Of a DNA stretch of 64,000 nucleotides, positions 45,681 through 60,600 are shown piece by piece. The first letter of the stretch is position 1, and each line of letters opens with the position of its first letter. The translations under genes and the position numbers were made by a program. Source of the DNA: Apostichopus japonicus (taxonomy: Eukaryota > Echinodermata > Holothuroidea > Aspidochirotida > Stichopodidae); NCBI RefSeq assembly GCF_037975245.1, contig NC_092564.1:22905984-22969983 (forward strand), written 5' to 3'. The notes under the pieces are model-generated. The model did no database searches and was not told the origin of the DNA. It was given only the letters and a program-made list of their open reading frames with translations.

Positions 45681-48600
45681 CTGCAAAGAAAAAGAAAATT
45701 CAAGCGTTTTAATTTATTGGCATTACAAATTTAAATAGTAACATATAATCATACCACATAATATTGCTCATCAACTATCATCAATTATAAACTGTTCCTT
45801 ACTACAAATCTGTTATATTTGAAGGTAGCAAGTTTACTGATGGAAAAGTTTCACCGAAAGTGATGATATCTTCCATACGATACATGTTCATGTATCATTC
45901 GCATACGCTAATGGAATTTTCCGTTGACACCGCATGTTTAAGAGTATCTTTAAGTTTAAGAGATGATCCGAAACATCCTCAAATGCGACAAACTTATATC
46001 TTCTTAAAACCAAATGCTTTGATGGATATAGTTTTGACCGAAACATGCAAACTATTCCAGCAGTCTTGTCAAACAATCAACGTTATCCACCGGATTATCT
46101 TATGAAATGTATATTTCTTTTTTCAATATACCAAAGTTCAAACTTTACGAAAATACAATGTCTATATGCGTACTTAAGCTATCTAGAAAGAATACAATAA
46201 ACAAATCAAGGCGTCCCCTTTAAATCTGTCATAATTATATGGTTTTACTCATAATGTATGGTCACAATGTAGATTAAATCCACTTACATCAAATTACTAA
46301 CGGTTTTATATTTGCTATTAAATATCTGATTGAAATGCGATCTCACAATTTCATGGCAACAATGTAAATTACAACTCTGAAACTGTAATTTATTGTAGCA
46401 GGAAAATCCCTAAAATAACTCAACTCGTAGATCTATTTAGGACAACTACTACAACTGCGTATTGGTTCGAGATTCAAAATTTACTTTTGACCGTTCTCTT
46501 AGTATTAACTTGTTGCTTATACCTGCACGCATGAACGCCAAATAGCTGTCTCGACCTGACAAATATGTGTGCCAACAGCAAAATTATCAAACGACCAAAA
46601 GTTGATATGAATGTATTTATGCCATATTTAATATTTATTAACCTGCGTCAACGACCAATAACTTTCTGAAAAGAATAAATGTTGACAGAATTTTAGGCTT
46701 TGTATGACATAGTCCAATAAAAAAAATTGAGTGCTTTTAATTTTTCTGCAGCTATTTTGGTTTTCAAGATATTCTCCTTTAAAATATTATCCATCTCTGG
46801 AATGCTCATTTAAGGCTAACATGATGATGGCGTCAGCTCTTTACTGCAGGCCTAAATGTTAACTTTCATCCATTGCTTTATATTAGTTCTGATTACTCAT
46901 GACAAAGATATCCTTTTAAGTTCGTATAAACATTAGGGCATCATTGGATGACATTGAACACCATTGTCAAGACACTGTAAACATTTCATTTGAGGCATTT
47001 TCCATTGAGTTTGTGTTACATCCGAGAACCTAACCTATGGTGGTCTATGTGTTAGGCTATTTAGTCCAGTCACTTTAATTGATGAACCCAAATTGTTTAT
47101 AGAGTAGTTTCTCAAAATTAAAAGTGTTATATAAGTACTAGCAGGACTGATGGCAGTCCCTTTAAACGGTTTTAATTAAAATTAATGTTGTGCCTAAAGT
47201 CATCTTTTAATATCTTCGTCACATTGGTGATGGGCAAACCTGTGTGCTGATGATGGCCAAACCTGTATCTCCTTAAAATTCGTTTACCAGAACACATAGT
47301 TTAAATTTCTTTCCATACCGTTCATTAGCTATGCCCTGATGTAGGATAACTGCTACAGTATCTTATGGGAAACTTACTAGTCGCAACTTGCATACGAGTC
47401 TGGTGAACACGACACACATACAACAACAATCAAAGCGGGAACACCTGCAAATAGAAAATATATAAAATATTAACTGCCAACTTGTTCTTTTTATTATGGT
47501 TTCTTTATTGACGAAACCCTCTGAAAGGATATGGAGGTACATTTCTTTTGGAATGTAATTTCTCTAAAAGCGATACTAACGTTTCAAACACCTTTATTTA
47601 TGAGGTATGCAGTGCATTGTCGGATTTTAATTTCCGCCCTCCGTCAATATGTTGTGAAGAATTGATATAAACAAAAATAATGATATTATTTACTGAAATA
47701 TTTTAATGTCGAAGAATGCTTATACAAAAAAAGATATCTTTAATGGTAATGGTAATGCCTTAAACTAAACTGAATTCACCACAAAACTAGATATTCAAAA
47801 TAAATTTCCCATTTACTTTTTTATCATGGAAATTAAGCAGCAATCACTAGAGAGTGGAAAGCAAATGTAAGGCTTATTGAAAGCCCTTCTGATAATTTTC
47901 TTCATTTGATAAGTTTTACAATTAACTCATGTCCTAATAAAATTACTTATAATGCACTTATTAAACCAAACATTATGCACCCCCCAGCCCAGCCCAGCCC
48001 TCCCCACCACACCAGCTGTTTCTAACTTTTGCCTCAAATTGATAACTTCAATGGCAACTGGAATATTGTGTCTATGTTACCTTTTGTAGCTGTTAAAGAT
48101 GCCAAAGTTCAATATTTTCAATTAAGATTAATTCATAGAATTGTTGACCAGTACCAAATCCTTTCACATAAAAATTAAGCTAAAGACTCCCTCATGCGTA
48201 CATATTGTAATTCTGGGGATAAGGCTCTCGACCGTCCATCTGGTCCTGTCCAGTTACTCAGATATTTTGGCAAGCTATTTCCGCAACATGTCTTCGAAGT
48301 AAGTTTGACGTCACCTTAATTTGGACTATGCGAATTTTGGTTTCTTATACGAAAATTAAGAACCCGTTAAACTTTTTCATACTGTAGGCAAAATAATGTC
48401 CATTAATTTGTGTTAGAACTACAGTCTAGTACATAATTACATACTGTGGTGAACAGATACAAAAATATGAGAAAACTCACCCCATCCAATAGCACACGCT
48501 TTCAGTAAGAAGTTGCGGATTGTGGAGTTGAAAACTTTGACAAAAAGTAGATACATGTTTGCGGCCTCAATGCTCATCCAAGTAACAGATGCAAGGAGGA

Positions 48601-51600
48601 AGAAGTGAGTGAGGGCGCCAAAGGAGACACAGATACCTTTACGACGCGTTTGATTGATACCGATGACGAAACAAAAGTACAGGCCTAGAAGACTGATGCT
48701 CAGGTTGAGAATTATCTGCTTAGGTCTATTGCTTCGTAGCTTCCTGTGATAATATCAGAAAAATTAACTCTTTTATCCTAATGATTCAACGGATGGATTT
48801 TAAAAATCATTTTATTTATGTACGTTGTGGTTTTAAGTTCTTCTATGTCTGTTTCTTCAATATTTAACATAACCATTAAAAAATGTGTGAACCTTTAAAG
48901 TTCCTTCAAAGCACGTATTTACGTACCTGCAACCAGCTAGCATAACTTCACCTGCAACTAGCAAGCATACCTCTGTCTGCAATTAGCTAGCCTAACTCCA
49001 CCTGCAATTACCTTCCATAACTGCACATGCAACTAGCTAGCACACCTCCACATGCAACTAGCTAGCAGACCTCCAGGGTGCAATCATCTAGCTTACCTAC
49101 TCATGCATTTAGCTAGCGCACCTATGTTGTATTTAGCTCGCATACCCACTCCGGTTATATGTAGTTAGGTTTCATACGGCTTCACCATCATTAGCTAGCA
49201 CATCAATATATACATTTAGCTAGTATACACACTCCTGCAATGAACTACCTTACCTCCACCTGCAATTAACTAGCATACTTCCACCTGCAACTAGATAGTA
49301 GAACTCCACCTGAAACTTGCTAATTTACCTACTCCTGCATTTAGCTAGCGTACCTACTCCTGAATTTAGCGAACTTACTTTCAACTGTATCTGGCTAACA
49401 TACCTACTCCAATTAGCTAGCATGACTACTCCTGGATTTAGCTAACATACATTCCCCTGTATTTATAGCTACCACACTATACCACCGCGTTTAGCTAGCA
49501 CACCTACTCCTGAATTAAGCTAGCATACATTCCCCTGTATTTATATCTAGTACACCTTCTCCTGTATAAAGCTGGCATACTGTCACATGTATGTAGGTAG
49601 CTTACCTACTCTTGCATTTAACTAGCATTTCTCTACCTGCATTTGCTCAGAACGTTTATCACATCCGCATTAATCTCAGAATTGCCAAGCACTCAAGGTC
49701 TATGCAGCGTGTTACGTTGACGTTTGCAAATTTCATAATGGCGTCAGTGCTTCGATCCTTGTCTTGTACACATTTTAAGTCATTGCCTTGTAAAGTTACT
49801 AATTAATTGCTGTTTACGACGCTCACAGTGTCTTGATATGTTGTATCCTACACCCCCCCCCCCTCCGCACCCACCACACCGCTATGATGATATCAAACAA
49901 CTAGCCAATGAAACTTCAAATACACCACTGACCCTCTTAATCAACAAAACTGATCTAAGTCATATATAATATATATATAAAAGGCTTACTTGCTAGAGAG
50001 GTACGTTACTATGATAACGATGAGGCCTATAACCGATATAACACATCCGATAATGCTAAATATGTCCAACGCTTTGCTCTCGATGCTGCCATGAAAATCC
50101 TGAAATGAAACAGACAAACAGAAATTTTGTTTTAGGACCAGCTGCATCATTTACATTCCTTTACAGATAAACCACCACTTTTAACTAGAGTTTTAAGTTT
50201 CCACTACATGATGCGGACAGTGAAGAATTGGTTCTACAGCGGTTACTTTATTTGTTAAGTTAGAACAAATTGGGTTACCTTTTTACTTTCTACAAAAAAA
50301 GTTGTGTCAGTATAACAGTGTCACAGTGTGGTTCATAAATGAACATAGGCATTTGAGCATGTTTTCATAGTTGCTGCGTACTTACATGCGTATGCTGTAT
50401 CATCCTATGCCATAACATTGTATTATCTGATTCAAAAACTTTTATTTTAGTATTATGTTAACTACTCAGAACCAACAGTTGAAATGTTTGCTCAGGTTAT
50501 TCCACATATAGCAGAGTTGACCGAAATTATCAAGATTTCATGTCATGTTTTACGTTGATAGTTTTGTAGAGACCATGCAGGACCAAGTACCATGATCTGT
50601 CGTTACGTCAGTGATGACGACACGCAAATATGTCAATGTAATGTTAGAATAAAATTTTCAATATATACAAGCTTAAGTATTTCATTCAATAGCTTTGATT
50701 TTCAAAAAGTGACGAAATATTGGAAAACTTAACAGAGTTGTCAAACTTTACTTCTGCTTCGATCATAAACTCACCATCTCATCATTATACAATATTATCT
50801 CATTGTTAGACAATAATTCATTGGACACTATTTCCTCATTATTGGACAACATTACCTCATTATTGGACCATATTTTGTCATTATATGAGTATAGCAGGTC
50901 AAAACAGGTGTTTGAACTTGGTTGGCAATTTATAAAGTTTAAAGGAAAGTAACAGTGCCATCCTTTACTTAAGGTACGTCACTCACTAACTTTGTCATGT
51001 TAAAGGGGACACGAGCCCATTTAATATGTAACCATATATGAAAGAGTTCTTTGAAAAGTACAGCTATGACAAATCTTGGTCCGTTTGGGCGATATCTTAG
51101 TTTAAAAGTCATGTCAAGGAGCTGTCAGTTTTGTGAATCTTTGATGTTATATCGCTACTAGGATCTAAACATTTACTTTCTCTTTCTCTTTCTTTTTCTT
51201 ACTTATTATTTGAGGTGAAATATTAACAGTGTTGAAATGGAAACCAATGCCACCATTAGGTCATGTTAAAAGATTCAATATTTTACATTCTGCATTTACA
51301 AAAGCCATATCAGGATATAAACATTGCTGTTAATTAAAAGATCATGGAACTGAAGCATGGATGGCTCGATGAAATCATATTTAGACTTGAACAAGTCTTC
51401 AGCTTTGTTTGTGAAGGAACATGAAATATGATGACTGGGTTTGTGTCTCCTTTAACCAATTTTAAAAATGGAACTTGGACTATTCGATGAAAAGTAGATG
51501 GGGTAATTAGCTGTTGAGTAAATTCTTAAACTCACAACAAGAACAGCGAAGTTGGTGAGATGGTTGCTTTTACATCTGTAAGATCCATAATCCAGGCCTC

Positions 51601-54600
51601 CTACCGTTGTAATTCCATCATCAGCCCATCCTCTCTCGGTTGTGTTCCAGTAAGCGCACCTTGTTGTTTTGCACCAAAGTGACTGAGAATTGCAAATGTA
51701 ATTGAAAGCACAGTAGAACATTTACATGGAAATCAACATCTTTATGTGATTTCTTCTTTGTCTGTAAATTCGATAGCTAGATAGTACTAAAACGTAATAC
51801 GTTGTACAGCAATACTAGAACACTGGTAGTATACTTGTGGTAAATGTAACACACTAGTGATGACAACATCGCATTTTTGGTAACCAAAGCGCGTTTGTGA
51901 TGAATATCGAGTTCTAACCAAAACATAACGATGTCATCAATGGACATTGTTTGTAACACGATGAATTGCCTGGTGATGACCAACACGAATTAAGTCATTA
52001 CCAAAATTTTTGTAAAGCGCCGAGGGCTCTCAATTGATGACTATAAAGGTGCATTTTCAAGACTCACACGCAGCGAAGTGAAACTAGTACACGTGCTCGT
52101 CGGAACACATTCGGTTTCGGCAATATCATTTCTTGAAGCGCGTTCGTATACACTAATGATGAAGCCAACTTTAGCATATTCTTGAGCATATACGCGCAGG
52201 TACTGCGTTAAACTGCAGTGCTGTGAGAATTTGATGACGGCAATTTATTATGATGTTTATTTTTTTTCTTAGTGCAGAATTTAGTTGGATAAAACAATAA
52301 CTGGGGCACGATTATAATGTTAACTTGGCTTTAGTGGCAGGTAACTGGTGTTTCTTGCAGGATATTTGAAGTGGGAAATCGGGTGGAGAATGATATCGGA
52401 ATATCCCATTTTGTGTGCAGCTACGATGTACCTTATCTGCTATGCACAATAAAAATATTCCTACGTCGGCAAAATAAATGTATTTAGCCCCTTCAGCGCT
52501 GTAACATCATCTCTGTTGATAACCAAGTCGCATGAGTGATAAGCAGCGCAGCACATACTACCGGCAGTCAAGACCCATTGTCAAGACGCATAGGTGATAA
52601 CCAAATCATAATGGTGATGTCTAAGAAAACCAGGGCACATTATTTAGAACTGCGAGCCAGAACTAGTATCACCTTTTCTGCAAATTGAATTGGAGGAATG
52701 TTTGGTTGTAGGATTATAGTTTCACCAGACGGTAATCGTTTCGAATTTAACTGTAGGTTGATAGTTACTGCTATAACATACCTCTTTTGGATGACTTGTT
52801 GTCTCAATGTTGGATTCATCTGGAAGGTCCTTGATTTGAATGTCTGTTGTTGGAGATGCTGAGATGATTAGGCTGTTGACTTTCTCGTTCTTCTTATTAA
52901 GGTCTTGAAAAAGTACAGCAGTTCGATGAACCGTAAACACTAGAGCAACGGTCACCCGAGACGCTGAACAGAATAAAAGAACAATTCTAACATCAAACAT
53001 ATATACTTCAGCTGGAAATTTCATGTACACTTATAAAAGAGGCCTGCTGGAACATTCATGGTATTGATCCTGACCTGCTACTAGCTGAATCAAGTTATCT
53101 CAATTTGGTTTTGAGGACCATATCTAAAAATTAACTAAGTCAAGAATTAAAAAATAAACCAATAGTTAATATTTGTTTATTAAGGCTGACACAAGCAAAC
53201 CCAATCTGGTGAATGTCTACCGAGTTACACTCCCATACTAGTCCACTCTGACCTGTTTTATTCCAAATGTGTACTTAATGAAGCAAGACAACCTATGCTG
53301 TACCACTGGAGAAGTATAGGTCATACTAAGGTTGGATGAAAGATAAACTAAACTCTACCATTATTGTAATCCTCCGAAATCCTCCTTGTTACTTCGTGCG
53401 GTACTTTTATTGATGTCTTGACTTCACCGGCAGTTTGTTTGGTAGACTTTTGTAGATTAGGCGTCAATACTATTTTAGCTTGTGTGTCGAACTCTTCATC
53501 GACGTTCCTATCTTTACCATCTCCGAAAGGAAGCTTGTATTCCACAGTTGCAAAAATAGAAATATCTATTTGTGCAACATTTGCAGCAATGTTCGGCGTC
53601 TCATGAGAGAAATTCTGGCCATTATTTCCTACGTTTTCCAGCTGATGACTGAATGCCTGTAATATTTCTGAAGAAGCTTCCTGACTTATACTGAAATTGG
53701 AATCTTCGTTGCCTGATGTTGCTTGCACTACATTATCAATAGTATTTACAACGGCCACCGTTACCTATATGCAGAGCAAGAAACAGGAAGATGTTTAGAA
53801 TAAGCTATCAGAATACATATCACATTGTTAATTGCTCCCTGTTAGTGAATTCCGTTATGAAAGTAGCTCATTTACAAACAGATAGAATGCAAATGAATTG
53901 GCTCCATTCAGTTGAATGTGTTATTAAGCATAAGATCATGTTTCATGATTTTCTTGTCATTTTGTTGCAATAAACAGATGCTTGATTGTTTTACTAAATA
54001 TCGCATTTGGTATCTATCCTCTAAAGCTTGACACGTTAACAGCTTTTTTATAATTTTAAATTACATTTGACATCAAGTAGTAACCTGACATACACCAAGA
54101 AAAGCAAGAAAGACGAATATGTCTGGTGGGATAATCCAATCTGCAATAGGATGCATTTCATATTACATTCAATTTAATAGTTCGGTATCTGGTTTAGTAA
54201 GTTCGTATATCCGCGATCGAATCGGTCTGTGTTACTCGGTTAGTTAGTTTCAATTGCCGAGCCTCAAAAATTTACATTAAGTTGATGAATTGTCCGAAGC
54301 GTTGATCTATTAATAATATCATTTATATGTCAGGCTACATTCAATACACATAAAATTACGGTGTTGTATAAGCATTGTCCCCCTTGTTTTGGGCCAGGGC
54401 CGTAAGTGGGGACAAGGGGGCCAGATTATATAGATTCTATGTTGACAAATTGATTATCTCAACTAACGTTAAAGTCACAACTCTCTTCTGCTCTAAGTTG
54501 GCGACATACGTTTTGAGAGCCGCATGGAAACATATCATTCTTTTCAATGATAGGCTCATCAAATTAATGATAAATAACCTGAAAGATAATAATTTTTAAA

Positions 54601-57600
54601 ATCATTCACCAAAGCATGATATATCTGATTTACAGGTTGAGAGAATGATATTTGAAACTTTCCATATATCCCCAAGTTTATCAAAAAGTTGTGTCGTCAC
54701 AAATTCACCTTACCTGAACCAAGTTATTTCTACAGCCTATATCACTTCTTTGGGATGTTTAAAAGTATTATTTAAAGACCTAGCAATACGTTTGGTAAAT
54801 ATGCATACGTGCAGTGTCTGTATGAGGTATATGGTCTACCTAGATAAGATGTATAGACGCAGAGTGAATCCGTGATGTCATCGTTCAATTGTATGTTTTT
54901 GTAGGGGGAGGGGCATGAGGGGGTTCAGTGGTTGAGATAATTTTTGTTTCAACACTTAATCCATATGAGCAGATGCTTTGGTGTAGTTCTGTTGTGAATG
55001 TTTCTGGTTATATGCAAGAAATATGGAAAGGTCTACAATAGCAGAACATGTTTACCTGGTCTGACGGGTCGTTGGCATTTGATACTTTTTCCAGACACTG
55101 TGCGACAATATCAATGTTTTCCTTTTCAATGGTCGGAGACTCAGTCAAATTAACCAAGACCTCAGCTACGTAAAATGCATTATCAGTCGTTACATTTAAC
55201 GTCTTGATCGTCTGTAAGACAAAAATGATATACTGACGTGAACTTGTAAAGATAAATGAATTGATCCTCCAGTTAACGTGATTCTTATTCGGGTCTGATC
55301 ATTTAACACCCCACCACCACCACGGCTCCGAGCTCCCAGACCCCCTCCTCCAGGCCCTCCAGGCCCTCCATTCTCTCCCTCACATGGAAAATATTTAGTG
55401 GTAGCTTCGTATACCTTATTCAGGTTCTGGTATCTAGCCCTGTCATTAGCTGCACCGTCGTCTTGTACCTGAACAATTACAGGGTCGTCCCACACAGCCT
55501 CTGTGAAGGTATCACCGGTACATCTGCAAGTGGCTTGTGATCTGTCTGTGAAATTGATAACATATTCTAATTATTTCTTTCTTTGCAAAAAAATCATGAT
55601 TTCAAAGAAAAATTTAATAACAATTATACACATCATATTTCGATCGTGTCCGTTGACTTTCTACTTGTAAAGATAATGAATATTCATAAAATCCAGAAAA
55701 CCAGTGGACTTTATGAATCCTTGCCATGGTTCTTTTAACACCAATGAAGATGTGCATAGTTCCAAGTTATTCTCGTTTCTGACTTCATTTAATGAGCCTG
55801 GTCCTTGCACCAACGCGACTTTACATCACGTGTTTACACATCACGTGACCCGCTTGCAGATATAATTTACGTTTGGAGTCCAGTTTACAAGGTGTTCCGA
55901 ATTTGACCTCTGTTAAAGTTAAATGTTCTTGATTTTTTTCATAAATATAGAGGCTTGTTATCAGTAAAGTGGACCTTCTTAACATATTTCCAAGTTTATT
56001 AAGGTTGTAGATCATTTACTACAGGGTCTTCGAATCTATTGAATTCAGATTTGAACCTTTGTCCAGCCTTAATGATGTTTGACCTGCACATGAAACAAAA
56101 GGCAATATTGCCTAGGTTTAAGGCTACTCACTTAGTTGGTTAACAAGTTCTTTTAACCCTAGACAAGGTATACAGAAAATAAATTTTACACAAAGACACG
56201 TACATGTATATATATGTGTGAATTACGTGATACTTTTGTTTGCAATGATGTTATGATTAACAGTAACACAGGTTATTCCGAGTAGAATCAATGCACAGCG
56301 TATCAGAAGAACATACCAATTATGCAGGAGAATACTTAATGTCCTATCATCGGTGTAGTCAATACTTACCTGATGTCAAAGACTTCTTGGTAGAATTCAC
56401 TTCAACACCAAGGAACGCGTAAGGGAATTCTATATTGCCATACTCAGTATTAACGGTCTCTGTTTTACAGTAAGCTGCGTATAGAGATTTTAGATATAAC
56501 GTTAAATGTCTAATAGTCCACAACATTTACTTTGTGTAATTGTGTTAAGATTTATGCGTTAATTATTTCATCTTAGTCGTGACAACAATTTATACGTTCG
56601 TGATACTAAGCTGTATGTAAATACAAGTTAAGTCGATAGAAGGGAGGGTTCAGGACACGATTAAACAATCAAATCATAAGTGATAAACTTGAACCCCTCC
56701 CAACCCACCCAGCCCCCCCCCCTTCCCCCTCCGTTGACCCCAAACCTTTCCCCGACCTTTTGGGACACTCTTTCCCTTGAACGTTTCTTACTTTTAACCT
56801 TCTGATCCGAAAAAATAGCAAGTGTTATACGGAACTCCTCCAACGTCTTTCCACTCCATTGGGCCCTGCTCTCGTTGCGATCATTTCAGTGTAGGTTCTA
56901 GTTATGATAATTCAATACACAGCTGTATGCTATCCACATTCTGCCCTACTCTCGTAACAATCACTTTAAAAACTGCATACTATCCCCATTGGGCCCTGCA
57001 CTCGTAATGATATTTTAACACATTGTATGCTATCGCCATTGGGCCCTGCTCTGGTTACGATCATTTGATACACTGTATACTATCCCCACTGGGCCCTGTT
57101 CTAGGTAAAATTATTTGATGCACTGTATGATATCCCCATTGGGCCCTGCTCTAGTCACGATCATTTGATACACTGTATGTCATCCCCACTGGGCCCAAGT
57201 CTAGGTAAAATTATTTGATGCACTGTATGATATCCCCATTGGGCCCTGCTCTAGTCACGATCATTTGATACACTGTATGTCATCCCCACTGGGCCCAAGT
57301 CTAGGTAAAATTATTTGATGCACTGTATGATATCCCCATTGGGGCCTGCTCTAGTTACGATCATTTAATACATTGCATGCTATCCCCATTGGGCCCTGCT
57401 CTTGTTACGATCATTTGATACACTGTATGCTATCACACCGGGGCCCTGCTCTAGTTACGATCATTTGATGCTTGTATGTTATCCCCATTGGGTCCTGCTC
57501 TAGGTACAATCATTTGATACACTATGCTATCCCCATTGGAACCTGCTCTCGTTATGATAATTTGATACACTATATGCTATCCCCACTGGGCCCTGCTCTA

Positions 57601-60600
57601 GCTACGATCATCGATACTTGTATGTTATCCCCATTGGGTCCTGCAGCTCTTGTTACAATAATTTGATGCACTGTATGCTATCCCCATTGGGCCCTGTCCT
57701 AGTAACGATTATTTGATACATGGTATGCTAATCCCATTGGGTCCTTCCCTAGTTACGATCATTTAATACACTGTATGCTTTTCTACAATAACAATAGCAA
57801 AAAAGCAGTTTCTAAGTTTTACATTACAAAAGGATAAAATCTTTGCCATCACTCGCTTCATCCCTTACACCTTTCTTCCCGACACACGTATTGCGTGACA
57901 ACTCTTACATTCAAAGTTCCAAACTGAGTGGGCAAAATTACAAGGGCAAGAATGTCACCAAAGTTTAAGTTTGAGTAGATAGTCGAGCTGAATATATCAA
58001 TCATTTTGAAGACTCACAGTTTGTTGTAATATTCCAGTCCTTCCATTTGTTTAGAATCTGAGTCAAGTTATAGTCAACGTTAAAGTCTTCCTCTGCGTGA
58101 TTACTTTGTTTCTTGTAGATGAAGAGTTTTGATGAATCAGCTGCTTGCGTCACGTTATATCCTTCATTTACCAACTAAAAAAAATGAAATGGGGAGGGTT
58201 GAAATTGTTAACCTGGTTCGGTAGAGTGATTCAATTAAATCCAAGTATCTGGACATATGTCAGTGTAGATCATTTTTAAATACCAATATCTGATTATACA
58301 ACCATGCTAGATACCATTATATCCCCATGTCAGATACCACATTAAACTATGCTGGATACCGTTATAATGTCATGCCAGATATCAGTATAAACCATGCTAG
58401 ATACCAGCAAAAATCATGCCAGATACCAATATAAACCATGCTAAATACCATAATAAACCATGCCAGATAACATTAAAAGTCATGCCAGACATCAGTGTAA
58501 ACCATGCTAAATACCAGTATAAATCATGCCATTTACCAGTATAAACCATGCCAGCTACCAGTATAACAATGCCAGATACCATTATAAAATCATGCTAGAT
58601 ACCAGTATAAACCATGACAGATACCAGTATAAACCACACCAGCTACCAATATAAACCATGCCAGATACAAGTTTAAACCCATGCCAGATACCATAATAAA
58701 ACCATGCCAGGTTCCACTTTAAAACCATGCTAGTTACAACATTAGAGTATGCTGGATACCGTTATAAGGCCATGCCAGATATCAGTATAAACCTTGTCAG
58801 GTACCAGTAAAAATCATGCCAGATACCAGTTTAAACCATGATGAAAACTAGTATAAACCATGCCATTTACCAGTATAAACCATACCATCTACCAGTATAA
58901 ACCATGCCAGATAACATAATAAAACCATGCTAGATACCAGTATAAACCATGCCAGATATCAGTATAAACAATGCCAGATACCATAATAAAACCATGCTAG
59001 ATACCAGTATAAACCATGCTAGATACCAGTATAAACCATGCCAGATACCAGTTTAAACAATGGCAGATACAAGTTTAAACCCCATTCCAGCTACCATTAT
59101 AAAACCATGCCAGATACTATTATAAAACCATGCTGAATACCACTATATTCCCATGAGAGATACCTTTATACACCCATGACTGATATCACCCCTCTTCCTC
59201 TCGACACATTCCCACACGTATCACCCAGACACATTGCATCTTAAACTAGAGGCTCTAAAGGAGTACTCACATAATGCTTCTTGAAGATACTCCCTCGTTA
59301 TGTAAATCAAACACTAAGCTCTCGATCCACCAAGCAATTTATTTTCTTTTAGGAGTAAGTTAGTTGTTTTCGTTATTATCAAGTAAGTTTTTTTTGCACA
59401 GTTCAAAGGATAAAAATATAAACGTACCGTGCCATTGATGGTGGGGTCAATTGATTGGTTGAATACCGATAGAGTGAACTTCAAGTAATCTTTGTAAAAA
59501 AATCACAAAACATTTAGTATTCGTATTTTCCTTTTTAACCATTGTGTTTATCATTCAAAATGATGATAATAATGAATATACTGAGTATTTCTTCATTTTG
59601 GTGAATCATTTATATACTTTATGTGATGCCTTTTCTTGAAATATTGGCTTGGAATATGAAAGTGGAGTATAAATACTGTTTATGTATCGTATATTTAACT
59701 GCAGGCATGCCCGTTCAAGGGGTGGTTATTGGGCTTCGTACGAACCTCTTCGCTCCGCTCCCGCCCTCCCCTTAAACTTATGTTTAAATCATAAAGTGAC
59801 TTTCAAATGTATGAATAAATCATTAGTTTGTTGTTTATATTACATACCAAACGAGCATTCTATATGTGGATGGGAATATGCATTTTTTATTATAATAAGA
59901 TGTGTAAAATTATATCTCTTAAAGCATCATCACATGTAACAAAAGAAAGAAACTGTTTGAAGATCTACTGAATTTTTAAAGATATATGTTCTTTGTAACA
60001 ACAATAAGAACATACCTAACCATCTGTTTCTCTGTTTGTCAATAACATGACAGATTTTTTTTTATATGATCAGACACAAAATAGTAACGAGTAGTTCCCT
60101 TACCACTAATGACCAAGACCTGAGGCTCACTCTTAACGGTCGTGATGCCGACTGCTGTACACACATAGCTCCCTTGATTATCAAAGTTCGCGTTGAATCT
60201 AAGTTCTTTGTCATCACTTACAGGTTTGTTTGACCCGACTCTCTTCCACGAAACCGATTCAGCATTCTTTGCATCACACGATAAATTAAACGGCACGCCT
60301 AACTTCAGCCGGTGAAATGTTTTCTCCATGAGTTCCTTTTGAATTGTGGGAGGATCTGTTAAAGAGACAAATAATTTAACAAGTTACATTTTATCTTTCT
60401 TGGCTAGTTTTACCACTCCTCCCCCGCCTGCTCCCTCCAGTAATTTCCTAACAAAACTTTGGTGTCCGTCTATATTAAATGGTTGTTTTGACGTGTGCTT
60501 AATGTCATTTCGTAACCTAATTTCTACAAAGGCGTTCCATGTGTTAATAGGGACATTTTCGTATGGGAGAAGCTACAACAACTGATATGGAATTTCAACC

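Noticed and set aside
48935-49645. CRISPR-like regular repeat
   Set aside because: The units are adjacent and degenerate with no unique spacers, so this is a minisatellite in a eukaryotic intron.
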